Source of the DNA: Calendula officinalis
Lineage: Eukaryota; Streptophyta; Magnoliopsida; Asterales; Asteraceae
Assembly (NCBI GenBank): GCA_963853835.1
Contig: OY970824.1
Location: forward strand, 563,001-627,000
Length of the DNA stretch: 64,000 nucleotides
Reading direction: 5' to 3'
The notes below the pieces were generated by a model. It worked only from the letters and a program-made list of their open reading frames with translations, was not told the origin of the DNA and did not search any database. Positions within the stretch are counted from its first letter, which is position 1, and every line of letters starts with the position of its first letter. Of this stretch, positions 10,655 through 23,100 are shown piece after piece. Made by a program: the position numbers and the translations under genes.

Positions 10655-13600
10655 TAACTAGCCTATAACCCGTGATGAATCACGGAAAATTGAACAGAGT
10701 TCTTTTTGTATTACTTTGCCCTCTTTTTCTATATATATATTTCTAGTTTCCTACTTTCTAAATCGAATCAAAAATCTATTCGATTTACAAATCATGAATT
10801 ACCTCCTTGGTTGCAACCCCTCTTAAAAACTAAAAAAGGCCTACGAACACGAACGGGAAGGATGAAAGCATCGCGATGCCTAAGAACACGATCTAATAGA
10901 TCGCTGTATCGAGTAGTTGGATCATAGTCTCTTACCATAAAAATGGCTGCATGCGCAGCAGCACCAACTATGAGCTAGTTTACTAAGCTTTCAGTCTACA
11001 TAAACTTCAAAAAATATTGATTACACTCCTTCTCCTACTGCTTCTCCTTATACCCACTAATGTTATTCTTCGTCCTACCTTGACTATTGGGAAATTTCCA
11101 TTCGAGAAAGAGATGTACGAATAAAGGAGCGATTTATTAACAGATTTATGTATCGGATTTCATTCGACCCACGGTTGGGAACTTATGATTGGCTTTGTAT
11201 ACAAGGATTTTGGATTTGTTCATAACGATCAAATTATATCTGGCCTTGTTTCCACTTTTCCAGTCCTTATAAAAAATTTTATAATCTTTTACTAAATAAA
11301 GAATATTTAATTCATTGGAAATTATATACCATAATTTGAAATAATTACGTATGTATCACAATATTTTTATAAAAAATTTCAGAGCATATGCCTACTCGGC
11401 CCCATGATTAGTTAGTTGCAATCAAAGATACATTTTCTGTTGATGCATAAGAATCACAAGAATGGAGGTTCACACATATAAATTCTCTCTCAAAATTGTT
11501 CAACCTTCGTGAGAATCAAAGGCGCGCACTCAAAAACCAAAACTTTATACTATGATTACAGATTTTGAGTGATTACACCTTAATAGGAAAGCAACATTCC
11601 ACCATCTTTTAGTAATTTGTTTGTGCAAGAAACCCTTCACCCGCTCATTCAACTACAATAGTAACCATGTACCCGTTTTCTTTTAGTTGTTTTTCAACAA
11701 ACTCAAACGTCTCACCTTCCATGAAGAATGATGATTTGGGTATTAAACATAAATCTACATAACTTGCAAGTGTTGCATACGTTGAAACGAAGTCTGAAAC
11801 AAAAAATTTAAAAGAAAAGATTTTGATAAATTAATTTACTAACGTGTACACTTACTAACCAGTAAGGAAAGTATTATGTTGACAACATCATGTAGCTACT
11901 CGGGTTTTATTTTCTTACCAAAATTTTCTAGTGTGGCATGGTTGAAAATAGGATGCAAAACAGGGGTCGGATATAAAGTAATTATATCATAATAGGGGGG
12001 GTTTAATTTTTGAATTTTGTAATTATAAAATTTGTTCTATATAATTAAAAATATCTTTAGTCCTTCAACAATACAATTTAGAAACTTGCCATCCATGATC
12101 TTGATCTGAAAATGCCCATGATTATAAGCTATAACAACAAATCAAGTAAACATGTGTGAAATTTGTCTCGTTATCATCAAATATACAATCCGTACTTGAA
12201 AATTAAAACAAACACATAAACCCTAATTCATCTGAACATAAATAACTACAAAATTGCAGATGAAAATTGAACATCTTTTTTTTAACGACACCTAATCTAC
12301 TCCACTTTGCCCCCACCAGGGCTTGAACCCATGACCTTTAGGTTATAGGCAACACCAAATTGGTCAAATAGATTAGTGTATTTAATTGAGTTACATGGCT
12401 CAAAAGGGATATAGTGTAAAATGCATAAAATTCACATAAACTGCATTCGGATAGTAGTTGCGTTACAAAAGATGAACCATCTTGCCAACTGAATATTATG
12501 GTGAGGATGATGGTGTAATAGTGTCATATTGCCAGCTGAACCAAACCAAGAATTAACCGATTTCATCTACGGCAATCATTTACTCAAATGGGTCAACCCC
12601 GCCCGAGTAAAAATAACACGTAACCACACATACCTGATCAAACAGTGGTGTTGGGCTAAATAAGTAGGGCCCACAGGGCTGTTGTCACTGATTTCTCTCA
12701 TGAAACTCAAAAAATATTAGCATCGTTTGCTTCCAATCATTGCATAAAAGTTTTCTCCAACCTGCAACATGTGGTAACAGACGAAAATCAATTCGACTGA
12801 AACGTGAAAATATTTGTGGTAATAACTTTGCTAACATTATTATCGTATTATTAGAAATTCTCCCAACCTAAATGGAAAAGAATTTGGCTTCATTTAGCTG
12901 GTTAACAATGTCTATTCAGGGGCCACTTGGTATTGCAATTAGATATACAGGCTACAGAGCCAGTGATGGCACTTTACCAATAACTTCTACTACCAATAAT
13001 ATTGGCGTTGGCGACGATGGTAGAAGCAGAGTCAGTGAAACTGTGAAGGGTGGATTGAAAATAAATAGGAACGACAATCAGCTAAGAATTAAACCGAATA
13101 TGCTAATAATCAGGGAGCAAAATCACTATGTAACGGTTACATAGGAAAAGGAAACCGACTTTAGTATATTGCCATGATGTTTAAATTTAGGCAAATCAGC
13201 TATGTAATGGGCCACATTTCACGGGAATGAAATCATATCGTATAGGAATTTGATTTTAAAAAAGTGGAGGTATCCAGCCGGAAGTAAAACGCAGGTGTGG
13301 AATAACGACTTATCATAATAACATCGCACCTTTAATAGTTTTAGACACAATATATTATAATTAGAAGCTCATAATAAATCAATTTTGGACACATTATATT
13401 GTAATTAATGTTATTATAAAACATATTAATAACTGGTAAGTTATTCATAGTGATAATTTATACATTTGAACATACAAAAAGACTATTTGTTAGAACGAAA
13501 TATATAGAGTAGACACGCACAAGTTACATGGCTTTTAATATGTCATTAATTTCACATACACCATAACGGGTAGACATAAGTAAGCTTTTAATTGGTGTCT

Positions 13601-14300
13601 TAATGCAATTTTATTATGACATAACGTTACAAGATGCTTGTACACATAAGTAAATATCCCATTGATTATACCTATACACATAAGCGTGATGACACGTAGA
13701 TATTGAGCGTACATATAAGCTTCATATATGGCATAAGGAATGATGTGCTATTATGACATAACTAACATGACATGTCAAGATTTCAAAAAAGTTTTAGTTT
13801 AATATATATAAAGATAAAGAATCTTTTTTGACACTGATTATTATAAATTAAAACTTAATGTAACCGTCGGTTTTAACAATAACAATCATCAAAAAATATA
13901 ACGAAGTGTTCTATCGTATAACATGAAATAGAAAAGATCTACACGTATTTACATTTAAGATTGTTTATGTGGACAGTTACAACCTTAATATTCCATTGCA
14001 TTGCATTTAGAAAAGATATAACCAAAAAATATAACTAAGTGTTATATCGTATAACATGAAATAGAAAAGATCTACACGTATTTACATTTATATTTAGTAA
14101 AATATAGGAGTTGGTTCCTATAAAGGTCAATAAAAGTGAGGTGGCTTAAAAGTGCATATGTGGACTTTTAGGTGGCAATAATGACTTGGCATTTAAGTGC
14201 CAAGTGGCATCATACATGGCATAAGGTATGATGTGCCATTATGACATGGCTTTAAAGATTTCAAAAAAACCTTCTTTTAATATATATAAAGATAAAGATT
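10655..14300. other. Non-coding repeat-rich region, possible Helitron-like end sequences
   Basis: No convincing gene. At 10663-10690 there is TATAACCCGTG followed by a short palindrome, CCGTGAT-GA-ATCACGG (7-bp stem). At about 13780-13817 and 14256-14298 a similar tail appears twice (GATTTCAAAAAA...TTTAATATATATAAAGATAAAG), each preceded by CATGGCATAAGG(A/T)ATGATGTG. These features recall the ends of plant Helitron-like elements, but the classification is from memory and no Rep/helicase coding is seen. A 40-bp segment with ACATGAAATAGAAAAGATC is also present twice (about 13920 and 14047). Confidence 0.3.
12296..12375 (-). repeat. SINE-like fragment with tRNA B-box
   Basis: On the minus strand the sequence reads ...CCTAAAGGTCATGGGTTCAAGCCCTGG..., which contains a good RNA polymerase III B-box (GGTTCAAGCCC), then a short body and GTTAAAAAAAAG. 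This is how short tRNA-derived SINEs look. The A-box side is not clear, so the assignment is tentative. Confidence 0.4.
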
Positions 14301-15173
14301 GAGGTTTTACTTGGTCATTGACTGTGGTTATTTACTGATAACTATATATCATTTCAGAAATAAATTTAGTCACTTTCGATATTCTCGTATTGTATCAAGT
14401 ATTTAATTGTAGTTACTTGTATATTTAATTGTGTATGATGTTTTGTACATTGCCTCTCGTACTGGTTGTTTTGGTTGATCAATTGCTTCATTAAGAAATA
14501 ACACTTTACATCTTTCGTTTGGTGTTGTTTTATTGATACGTCACCAACTCGCTAAATGTACAACTCAAACTATATGAGACATAGACAAACTAACTTGTGC
14601 ATAATGAAGATGTGTAATACCAACACATTATATGAGTGTTATTGCTAGACTTAAATGCTAAACTAAATGAGATGATTGTTTTACCATGAAATTTGGTCAT
14701 AATAATTGTCGGGTCAAGTACTCGATTTTGAGGGTTGTCGTCCCTGAGATAAATCTATTGAAATTAATATCAATATGAATTTGACTCGTTTATAAAAGTG
14801 TTAGCTAATTGATCTGAAATTTGTTTACCATAACCTTCATCTATTTATTTTCGTATCTATTTTCGTATCGATTGTAACTTATAATTTTATTTACAATTTT
14901 TGAAAGTTAAATAAACTAAAGGAAAATGTAAAATGGAAGGTAGATAGAGTACGTGGCAGTATGGGGTGGCAAGTTGCAGCATTCCCATTGGATGACGCCC
15001 TTAAAAACCGACGCGGCGGCTAAATTGTCCCAAACTCAAACGACAAAAACTCACTCTCTCTTAACTCATTTTCCCCCAATTTCTCTAATACAATTATGAA
15101 ATTGGGGCTAAATTCTTCAAATTGAATCTCTAATTCTCACTAAATTCCACTTAATTTCATCGATAATTCAACC
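14301..15173 (+). promoter_or_regulatory. Upstream and leader region of the PEAPOD gene
   Basis: AT-rich DNA precedes a less AT-rich segment starting near 14940 (ACGTGGCAGTATGGGGTGGC). A leader from about 15040 to 15173 is pyrimidine-rich and ends CAACCATGTCAACGG, a good plant start context. An ACGTGGC G-box-like core lies at 14951, about 220 bp upstream of the ATG. No other gene is seen in this stretch. Confidence 0.4.
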
Positions 15174-17064
15174 ATGTCAACGGAGGAGCCACCGTCAGTC
15201 TCCGCCATGTCAGCGCTTGATAAACCACTTCATCAGCTAACCGAAGACGACATTTCTCAGCTCACTCGCGAAGACTGCCGTCGGTATCTCAAGCAAAAAG
15301 GTCGGTTGTTGATTTCATGTGTTTGATTGTTTGAAAGTGTTATACATATTTTTTTAAACTAATCTGAAGTTATTTGATAGGGATGAGACGGCCGTCGTGG
15401 AACAAAGCGCAGGCGATCCAGCAAGTAATTATGCTTAAGGCGTTACTTGAACCGACGCCGGATTCCGATGACAGTAGCCGGAAACTCTACATTACTTCTC
15501 GGCAACAACAAACCCCAACCACTCGTGTACGTTTTCAATAAATCATTATCTCCATGCTTTTTCTTAATTTTTTTAATAAAAAATTAGGTAATGCTAATAT
15601 AATACTGTCAAGACATGCTTACACTTTATGCTTTTGTATATTATATTACTACTTGATCCTTGATTAGTTTACTGTGTTACCCGCTAACTTTGATTAATTA
15701 TATAAAACTACAAAATGTAGGTCCAAAAAGGAACAAGTGCGGATACGGAGATCTCTCTTTCAGCTGAAGAATCAGTACCCGGTCACCGTAATGATACTGA
15801 TAAATCAGATTTGTTAGGTGATAATGATTCTGCTCATCCTCCCCCTAGGTATTTTCTGAGATCATTTTATTGCTACTAAATATAGATGTTTAATTACTAA
15901 TCCCCTAAATTTATAATTATCATTGTCAATGGATATTGTTTAAGCTTAACATCATTAGCTCCTGTTAGTAATTAGTTGATTATATAATTTGTATTGACTT
16001 AACCTACAGTATAAACTTTATAAACCCTAACCAACTGATGTTGAAAATGAAACTTTTTTAAATGAATCTTGCAGGATTGTTGGAGGGACAGAAGAGACAA
16101 AAGGACCAATGACAATATTTTATAGTGGCAAGGTGAATGTATATGATGATGTCCCAGCTGATAAGGTATATAATTATATGTATTATTAGTTATTACCAAC
16201 CTTAATTTCTAACAGACTGGTGTAAGTGTAACTAACTGAGATATTTCAGGCACGGGCCTTATTGCAGCTTGCTGCAAGCCCATTACAGTTTCCTCAGCAA
16301 GATCCATGCATTAATGTGGCCCCAGATTTCCCTGCCTTGATCTCACCAGTCTTACAAACAGGTAAGTTTTTTTTTACTAATTGTGTGCAATTGTTTGATT
16401 GTGGAATAGGGAAATATGATTAATAATATTGAAAAATAGGGATTTGATAATTAAAGTGATTATTGTCTTGGCACATAGGAGTATTAGCGAGGAATTTATT
16501 TTATTTTATTCTTTATTTTATTTATTTATTTATTTTTTTTTTTATTTTTTTTTGCTTTTCGAAGGAAATGAAATATATATTGATATGTGATATTTATGGT
16601 CTACAGTGAGGATGACAGACAACCATCGACTGCACAATGAAGAAAGCAACATCTTGCGTGAAGAGAATTCTGGTAAATATAAGTAATTTTTACATGGTTT
16701 TTAAAAAAATGACCAAATCACCCTTCTAACAGTTTTCTGTTATTTTGCTACAACTTTTGAAGCTGAAGGATCAGCAAGCAGAAAAGCATCACTTCAAAGA
16801 TACCTGGAGAAGAAAAAAGACAGGTATTTTACTCAACCGAATAAATTCATCATATTTCTTTTCTTCTTTCTTGTTTCTAACGATTCTGTTAGGTGAAGGT
16901 TTAAGAGCAAGAGAAAATTAGGAGCTCAAACACTTGATGTTTATGTAAACCAGCAAATTGGGAATCATACCCATACCCATAATCTACATGAGCAGTCAAG
17001 TGGGAGTGCCACTTGCTCACCACCACCAGTCAGACCACCTAACACTCCAAACCCGTTTAGCTAA
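15174..17064 (+). CDS. PPD: PEAPOD / TIFY4-type transcriptional regulator
   Basis: Eight exons: 15174-15300, 15381-15526, 15721-15848, 16075-16165, 16250-16361, 16607-16672, 16763-16823, 16899-17064. The frame is 897 nt, giving 298 aa. An N-terminal PPD domain (about residues 13-65: DKPLHQLTEDDISQLTRED..., GMRRPSWNKAQAIQQV) is specific to this TIFY subgroup. The TIFY core is TIFYSGKVNVYDDVP at 147-161. A divergent Jas-like motif at 229-250 (SRKASLQRYLEKKKDR, FKSKRK) lacks the terminal PY of JAZ proteins. PEAPODs work in the nucleus with KIX8/9 and NINJA-TOPLESS to repress meristemoid proliferation, limiting leaf size. The last acceptor is one of two close AGs: using the first (16891-16892) would give an immediate stop inside the Jas-like motif. 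Confidence 0.94.
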
Positions 17065-17660
17065 ACCCGACCCGTGTAATTGAAGAGTTCAAGTTTCTCT
17101 GTCATCCTTGCTGACAAAAGGTAACATATCCTCTTTTTTATGTGTGATTTTTCGCTATTTGATTTTCAAATTTATGTTTATGACCTCATGATCTCAGATT
17201 CTAGATTAAACAGGTCAATTCACGTTATAATATATCTCTAATGGGTTAAATAAAAATAGGAAAAATTGCTACAGGTTAAGGATGGTTTTATGGTTAAAGT
17301 ATAATAATCAAATTTTCCTGAAGAAATTGATTTTAGGATGTATTATACATTTGAGTACACTTTGACCGCTTTTCGTCCCGTTTGACCAATTTTCCTATAA
17401 ATGAATGGAAAGTGCAGGTGCTGAGTCATGAAAGGCGGTTCCTTTGAAGATGACGAAGGATGACCGAAACTTTAATTATGGATTAAATGTAAATATATTT
17501 TTAGTCAAGGAATTAAATGGTAGGCATCAATGGCGGTTTTCTAGTTAAGTAGAGTGGATGAGGATTTTATACATCTGCAACGGTTTTGTATAGTGTTTGT
17601 GGTTGGTTGGTTGGTAGGCATTTGAGGGAGTTAATTTCAAAGGGTAAATATCATTTCATG
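17065..17660 (+). other. 3' untranslated region of the PEAPOD gene, with a possible intron
   Basis: After the stop codon a plausible 3' UTR intron runs from the GT following GACAAAAG (17120) to GTGCAG (ending 17418). It is followed by T/G-rich sequence typical of a plant 3' end. Splicing here is inferred from consensus only. Confidence 0.35.
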
Positions 17661-17827
17661 TTATACTTTCTTTGTATTTGTGGTCAAACTTATGTTCTGT
17701 TTTTGGTCAATGGTTGTTTGACTTTGACCTCACACAATGGATGCTTGAGAGTTTGACCTGTTGATCACAAAAGATATTTATGGGTTTGGGTAAGCTTCTT
17801 CGGATTTATCGGGTTGTCTAAACATTA

Positions 17828-18394
17828 GGGGATGTTTGTTCAAGCTTATTTACCCAGCTTTTTAGCTTATTGAACTTTTGATATGCTTATAAGGGGTTGG
17901 TTGTTTGTTTTACTCGTTAAGTTTTGTCTGGTTAAAGTGTCAGTCTGGATATATTATGTCTGTCTGAATAAATTAGTGATCTCATTTGTTTTTCATTATG
18001 AAAGAATAGTATTTGATAATTTTTTCATTTTTAGTGCCTCGTTATTGTAAAAAAAAAAACATAATTAAGTGACATAATTTAAAATTAATAATAAAAAATA
18101 TTGATATGTAAGTAATAAAGTTAAAATTTAATATAAAAAGTTTATTTTATAAGAATAACATTATAAATTAAATAATTTTCTAGCCACACAATATAAAGTG
18201 TGAAATTATAATTAATATAAACTCTATAAGTATAGAAGAAAAAAAGTTATAACTTAATGGGGAAAGTATTATCTCATGACTTTTTCGGTTAAGTCATGTT
18301 ATCTGGATTAAGACATAAACAAACAAACTCGTTATGATTTTCCTCATATACTTATTTACCCACAAAGTCGATTAAGTTAAAATCAAACACCACC
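17828..18394. mobile_element. Possible Tourist-like (PIF/Harbinger) MITE
   Basis: The left end is TTA|GGGGATGTTTG and the right end, reverse-complemented, is TTA|GGTGGTGTTTG, so the termini match at 9 of 11 bases and each is preceded by TTA when read inward. The interior is AT-rich and non-coding. In forward orientation the flanks are TTA and TAA, so the 3-bp target duplication is not a perfect direct repeat. That keeps confidence moderate. Confidence 0.45.
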
Positions 18395-18896
18395 TAAGTA
18401 TGATTTCCAAATATAAGATTGCAATATAAAAAAACTGAAATTCATAATCGTAAAAATATAACTTTTTTTTAAGCTATCAAAAAAGGTAAAAATCGATCAA
18501 AAACATTAAATAATATCACATTAAGTTAAGTGTATTTGATGCATAATATAATTTCGATAACTAATTGTTACACAATATATATTAGTTATTGAAATAAGTT
18601 TTGATAATAGGACTGTCATTAAGTACATAAAAAATTGTATATAATTTATGAGTAACTAGTTTCAAAAATTCAGGAGTCAATTACAAATGCATGTGTAAAT
18701 TTTATATGCATGTCGGTGTTGTGTTGATCATGTTTAAAATGGCGCCATTGGCTATTTGGTTGGAGCGTCATTAGCACGGGGTGTCTGTTAAAATGTCAGT
18801 TCAAACTCTTCGGTTTGGAAAGTGTTAAACGACTTATTGTGGGGTAACTTTGTGGGTATTAGTGCATTTGTATGTGTATTTTATGTATAAAGTATT

Positions 18897-21166
18897 TGTA
18901 ACGACCGGAATTTTCGGTTAATGAATTAAATGGGAATATTGAGAAATAAAGGTGGTAAAATATTTAATCGAGTCTTCGTTGTGTTTTATCGAGTGTTGGA
19001 ATGTTTGGGACTTGGTGTAACCAAGTATGGGTCAAGACTTGGATGGAAACAAGTTTAAAAGGCAAGAAACTGACCCAGACAGCCCTCGCGCCGCGAGGAA
19101 GGCGCGAGGCAAACGCGAGTGCAAACAGAAACATCAGAGGCGAAAACGCGAGAAGATCGCGTCGAGATCGCAACGACTTCGCGTCGAGTTCGCGGCGCGA
19201 GCAGGGCGCGAGCGGGGCGCGAACTTCGTTTTCGAGCGGCGACCAGCAGGCAAAGCCACGTCACTTCGCGGCGCGAGGTGGACGCGAGCGGGGCGCGAGG
19301 AGCGTCAGGAATACATAAACTTGTGTATAAGCTAGGGTTTCATTTCATCTTCAACCCCACACATAGTGCATCCGATTTGGGGGCATTCTTGGACGTTTTT
19401 GGAGCTCAAGAGCTCAGATCTTCACCATCTTGAAGGATTGGAACATCAAGGGTAAGTATTCTTGATTGTCTTGCTTATCTACCTTGATTGTGAGCTTTGT
19501 ATGGGTAAAAATGGTGGTTTGGGGAACCAACCATGTCATCTTTGGGGAAGATGACTAAACATGGGTGTAGAACACTCATTGTAAGCTTGTAATCGATGTG
19601 TACAAGTTGGATTTGGGTTATTGATAGAAATCTTGAACTAGGGTTTGAGATTCCACCAAGTTGGATGAACTTGGTGGTTAGGGATGTAGATATGGATTGA
19701 TTAGTGATTAGTTATGAATAATAACTAGTTATTGTGATGATATTGATGGTAGGTCAAAGAAGACCTAAAGATTGGTGACATTTCACGAATTGAGGAGCAA
19801 GGATTCGTGTTATTAGACACGATCTGGAGTTAATTTGGCTAAGGTGAGTACATGAGACTTTTACTGAGTACATAGCAAATGCTTTTGAAAACTATGATGT
19901 TTTAGGAGTCTTTATTAATAAATATTTGTAATAAAGATATGATTGATAAGATGAGAAAACGCTAGTAGTAGACTATTTAAGTATGTCTAAATGATTAATG
20001 ATTTTTAAAGAGATTTTAATAATGAAAAGTAATTATTGAGTTTTTGAAAATAAGATGTATGAAAGAAGATAATGATATAAAAGAGTTTGATAATCGGCTT
20101 ATTAATAATATGTATTAATAAAGCTTGAGACAATGATTTTTAAGTAATGAGTGTCGATTAGTATATTATACTAATAAAGTAGCTATTGAAATACTAAAAG
20201 AATAAGTATTAAGTGACTAGTAAGAGATAAGTGTTCTAGTCAAAGTAAAGTTAAAGTAATATGATTTCTGATAAATAATAAATATATTTTATTTATTAAA
20301 GGACTTGGTAAAGTCAATAATGAGAATGATTAAGTAACGAGAATGATGTGATAATTAGAATAGATGTATTCTAATTAATGATGAATTTGATGAATGGAGC
20401 CGAGGCTCATATGTGATAAATGAAATGTCCGGAATAAGACCGCCCAGAAATGGGGGAGCATGAGACGTCTACTTGGGGTGGTACCTCCCTGCGCAAAGAG
20501 TAGAATGTCACAGTTTACGACACCCAGTGTTGGGTGAGCACGACGACCCGGAAACGGGGAGAGCTTATGAATCTCGGTAAGATGGGGGTTCCCAATTACC
20601 TTGATAGTTTACCTATGACATCCCATATAGGGAGAGTTGGCTTCAGAGAGGTCCGTTGCATATGTGATAAAGAAAGGGTAAGCTTTGAGATAGCTTACAT
20701 AGTTGTGATTATGTGATGAATGAGCTTATGGTAAGCTTGTTAACTAATACGAATAAATGATTAGAAAATGAGATAGAGGGTAATCTATGAGTTAATAAAG
20801 TTGATAAAGATGAGTATTTATACTGTTATAAATATTGTTTATAAATCTTTTGAGAATGGGTCGAAAACCCATGTATCTCACGAGACTATTTTGTCTCACG
20901 TACTACTTTGTTTTTGGCTATGTACTCAGGTTCAGGATCGTTGGATTAGAAGGTCCCGTTAGAAGAGGCCTAATGTTGATCAGCTCGGGAGCTCGTAGGT
21001 AGATCCCGTTTATCCTATGGTTATGATATTGTTTTGTAACACCGGTTTTAATACTCTGATAACTTTTAAATAGTTTTTGTTAAACCGTATTTTGGGATAT
21101 TTAACTTTGTAATATTTTTATTTAAAAATATGATTTAAATGATGTTTTAAAATTTGAGGTGTTACA
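18897..21166. mobile_element. Solo LTR, 2270 bp, with CpG-rich CGCGAG segment
   Basis: The block begins TGTAACGACCGG and ends GAGGTGTTACA (TG...CA termini, inverted TGTAAC/GTTACA). It is bordered by the perfect direct repeat GTATT at 18892-18896 and 21167-21171, which is the 5-bp target duplication of an LTR retrotransposon. There are no internal genes, so it is a solo LTR left by LTR-LTR recombination. Around 19085-19300 is an unusually CpG-dense stretch with many GCGCGAG repeats, open in several frames; I treat this as composition, not coding. The size and end type fit a Ty3/gypsy chromovirus LTR, but the family is inference. Confidence 0.85.
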
Positions 21167-21248
21167 GTATTAATTGAAAGAGTATTGTTAATATTAGTAT
21201 ATCAGTTAAGTGTAAATTGAAGTGTTAGCTGATGTAATGTTAATTTGA

Positions 21249-21250
<2 letters not shown>

Positions 21251-21284
<34 letters not shown>
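21251..21284 (+). repeat. Poly-A tract (34 A)
   Basis: An uninterrupted run of A located 80 bp downstream of the solo LTR. No retroposon body could be identified next to it. Confidence 0.95.
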
Positions 21285-21286
<2 letters not shown>

Positions 21287-21617
21287 AACTAACTGAATAA
21301 AGTTGGTATTATTTTTTGGGAGTTGTATTAGGTTGCTCATTTGGGGTGTCGCTTTATATGATAAACAATTTTAACAACCGAGAAGACTTTTTATGGTACA
21401 TATTCAGACGTGTAAGTGAGCATCAACAAATTAATTTTTCTTGTAAACAAACCATGTGATGTCAAACCTAAAATGTTTAATCATGTATTTATGTTTTAAA
21501 GTCATACTTCTATTAATTAATAAGTCATATTATTTAATTATTTGGTTTAGTTTCAATCAAATTAATTCAAATAAATTGTAAGTGCAAAAGAAGCAACAAC
21601 TTGACGGAGAGTATATA

Positions 21618-21918
21618 CACGGCCGGTCCAATCAATTTTTGAACCCTGGGCAAAATCTTAAAAATGAGCCCCCTTAAATAATTTTTTTCTTCCAAATACT
21701 AAAAATTTTCCGCCAAGTAAAAAGTGCCTCCCCAATCCCGAATTTAAATGTCTGGAATGGACCCTGTAGTCTACTTATTTCAATATTTCGTTGCACTTAC
21801 ATTGATTCAAATGAGTATATGTATATGTATACATGAGATAATTTTTTTGAAAATATGCCCCTAAATTTTATGGGCCCTGGGCGGTCGCCCTTATTGCCCA
21901 TGCCCAATGACGGCCCTG
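21618..21918. mobile_element. Probable hAT-type MITE, about 300 bp
   Basis: The termini are CACGGCCGGTC on the left and CAGGGCCGTCA on the right when reverse-complemented. They are flanked by AGTATATA (21610-21617) and ACTATATA (21919-21926), an 8-bp target duplication with one mismatch. The interior carries complementary GGGCAAAATC / GGGCGGTCGCCC-like stretches and no ORF. The superfamily is inferred from the 8-bp duplication. Confidence 0.55.
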
Positions 21919-22748
21919 ACTATATAACATATTTAAAACTATGAAAAAAGAATCACAAATTCACTTAATTAACATTTTTTATTTTAAAATCGTCTCAATT
22001 AGGTTAGTTTTACTCATTATGTACGTGATTTAATCGATGATGTGATTATTTTTAAACTTTCCTTTTACTATATGATAAATGTTTACCTACTAAAGGAATG
22101 AGACTCGTCACAGGTTATTTGTAATACCTTCCATCTAGGTGATTAGAGTAAACAAACTAGTTTTTCGAAGAGGGAGTGATATTCACACCACAACTTTTAT
22201 TTCATCTATTACAATTATTGCATAATATGCTTGTATAGTTAGCTGTAAAACTTATATTATGTAATACATGAAGTAAAAATTGTGATACAGAAATGAATTC
22301 TCTTTCTTATAAAATAATTTTGTAAATTTCTCACACCTCAATCATACAATTTCATGATGTAGCTTTAATAATGTTAGTTACAAATCTTTTCACTTAAATG
22401 ATACATTTATTAGTTTCTGTTGGAACCCAGTGATATATTTTTTATTTTTAGAAAATTTAAAATAAAAGATGTATTTTGATAATTTACATTATTTGGTAAA
22501 ATATAGTATGAGTTATATTCATTATCTCATTTAATATAGTAAAACTAACGTTATACATTTAAACATCATTACAATTATTTTATTTAAAATGAGTGTGACT
22601 CATCCTGCATTAAGTATCCATATTTATCCATCATAACTCACATTATAGTCTTTTATCTCAAAAACCGTAAATCTAACAATATATCACGTACCATGACACA
22701 GAAGAATTTTCACATTACCTCATTATAATCCTAACCCTCAGAATTTAC

Positions 22749-23100
22749 TAGGGGTGATCATTTGGGCCAAAAAAATGAACCGAAACTAAATACATGTAAT
22801 TAGTTCGGTTTTGATTTTGAAAATGTCATTATCAGTTTCGGTTCAGTTCGGTCCTCGGATAGGGATTAGCATTTGGGCTAAAATAAATGAAACGAATCCG
22901 AACCAAAGCCGAAAACATGTAATCGTTTCAGTTTCAGTTTTGGAAATTCTTCATTTGGGCTAAAAAAAATGAAACGTACCCGAACCAAAACCGAAAACAT
23001 GTAATCGTTTCAGTTTCAGTTTTAGAAATTCTTCATTTTCAGTTTCAGTTTAATTAATTTCGATTCAATTCAGTTCAGTTTCTAAACCACGCCCACCCTA
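22749..23100. mobile_element. hAT-type MITE with internal tandem duplication
   Basis: It begins TAGGGGTGATCAT and ends CCCACCCTA. The flanks GAATTTAC (22741-22748) and GTATTTAC (23101-23108) form an 8-bp target duplication with one mismatch. Inside, a unit of about 80 bp (CATTTGGGCTAAAA ... GAAATTCTT) is present twice in tandem from about 22872 to 23031, and a related diverged copy precedes it at 22760. This is a typical non-autonomous hAT element lacking transposase. Confidence 0.7.

Noticed and set aside
10700..11300. Plastid or mitochondrial DNA insertion
   Set aside because: The style of the sequence suggested it, but I could not match it to any organelle gene I know, so no claim is made.
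12872..13144. 90-codon ORF on the plus strand
   Set aside because: No recognised family, no splice or promoter context, and it lies in repeat-like DNA. Probably chance.
19001..19433. Several overlapping 100-codon ORFs on both strands
   Set aside because: They come from the CGCGAG-rich part of the solo LTR, where stop codons are rare for compositional reasons in all frames.
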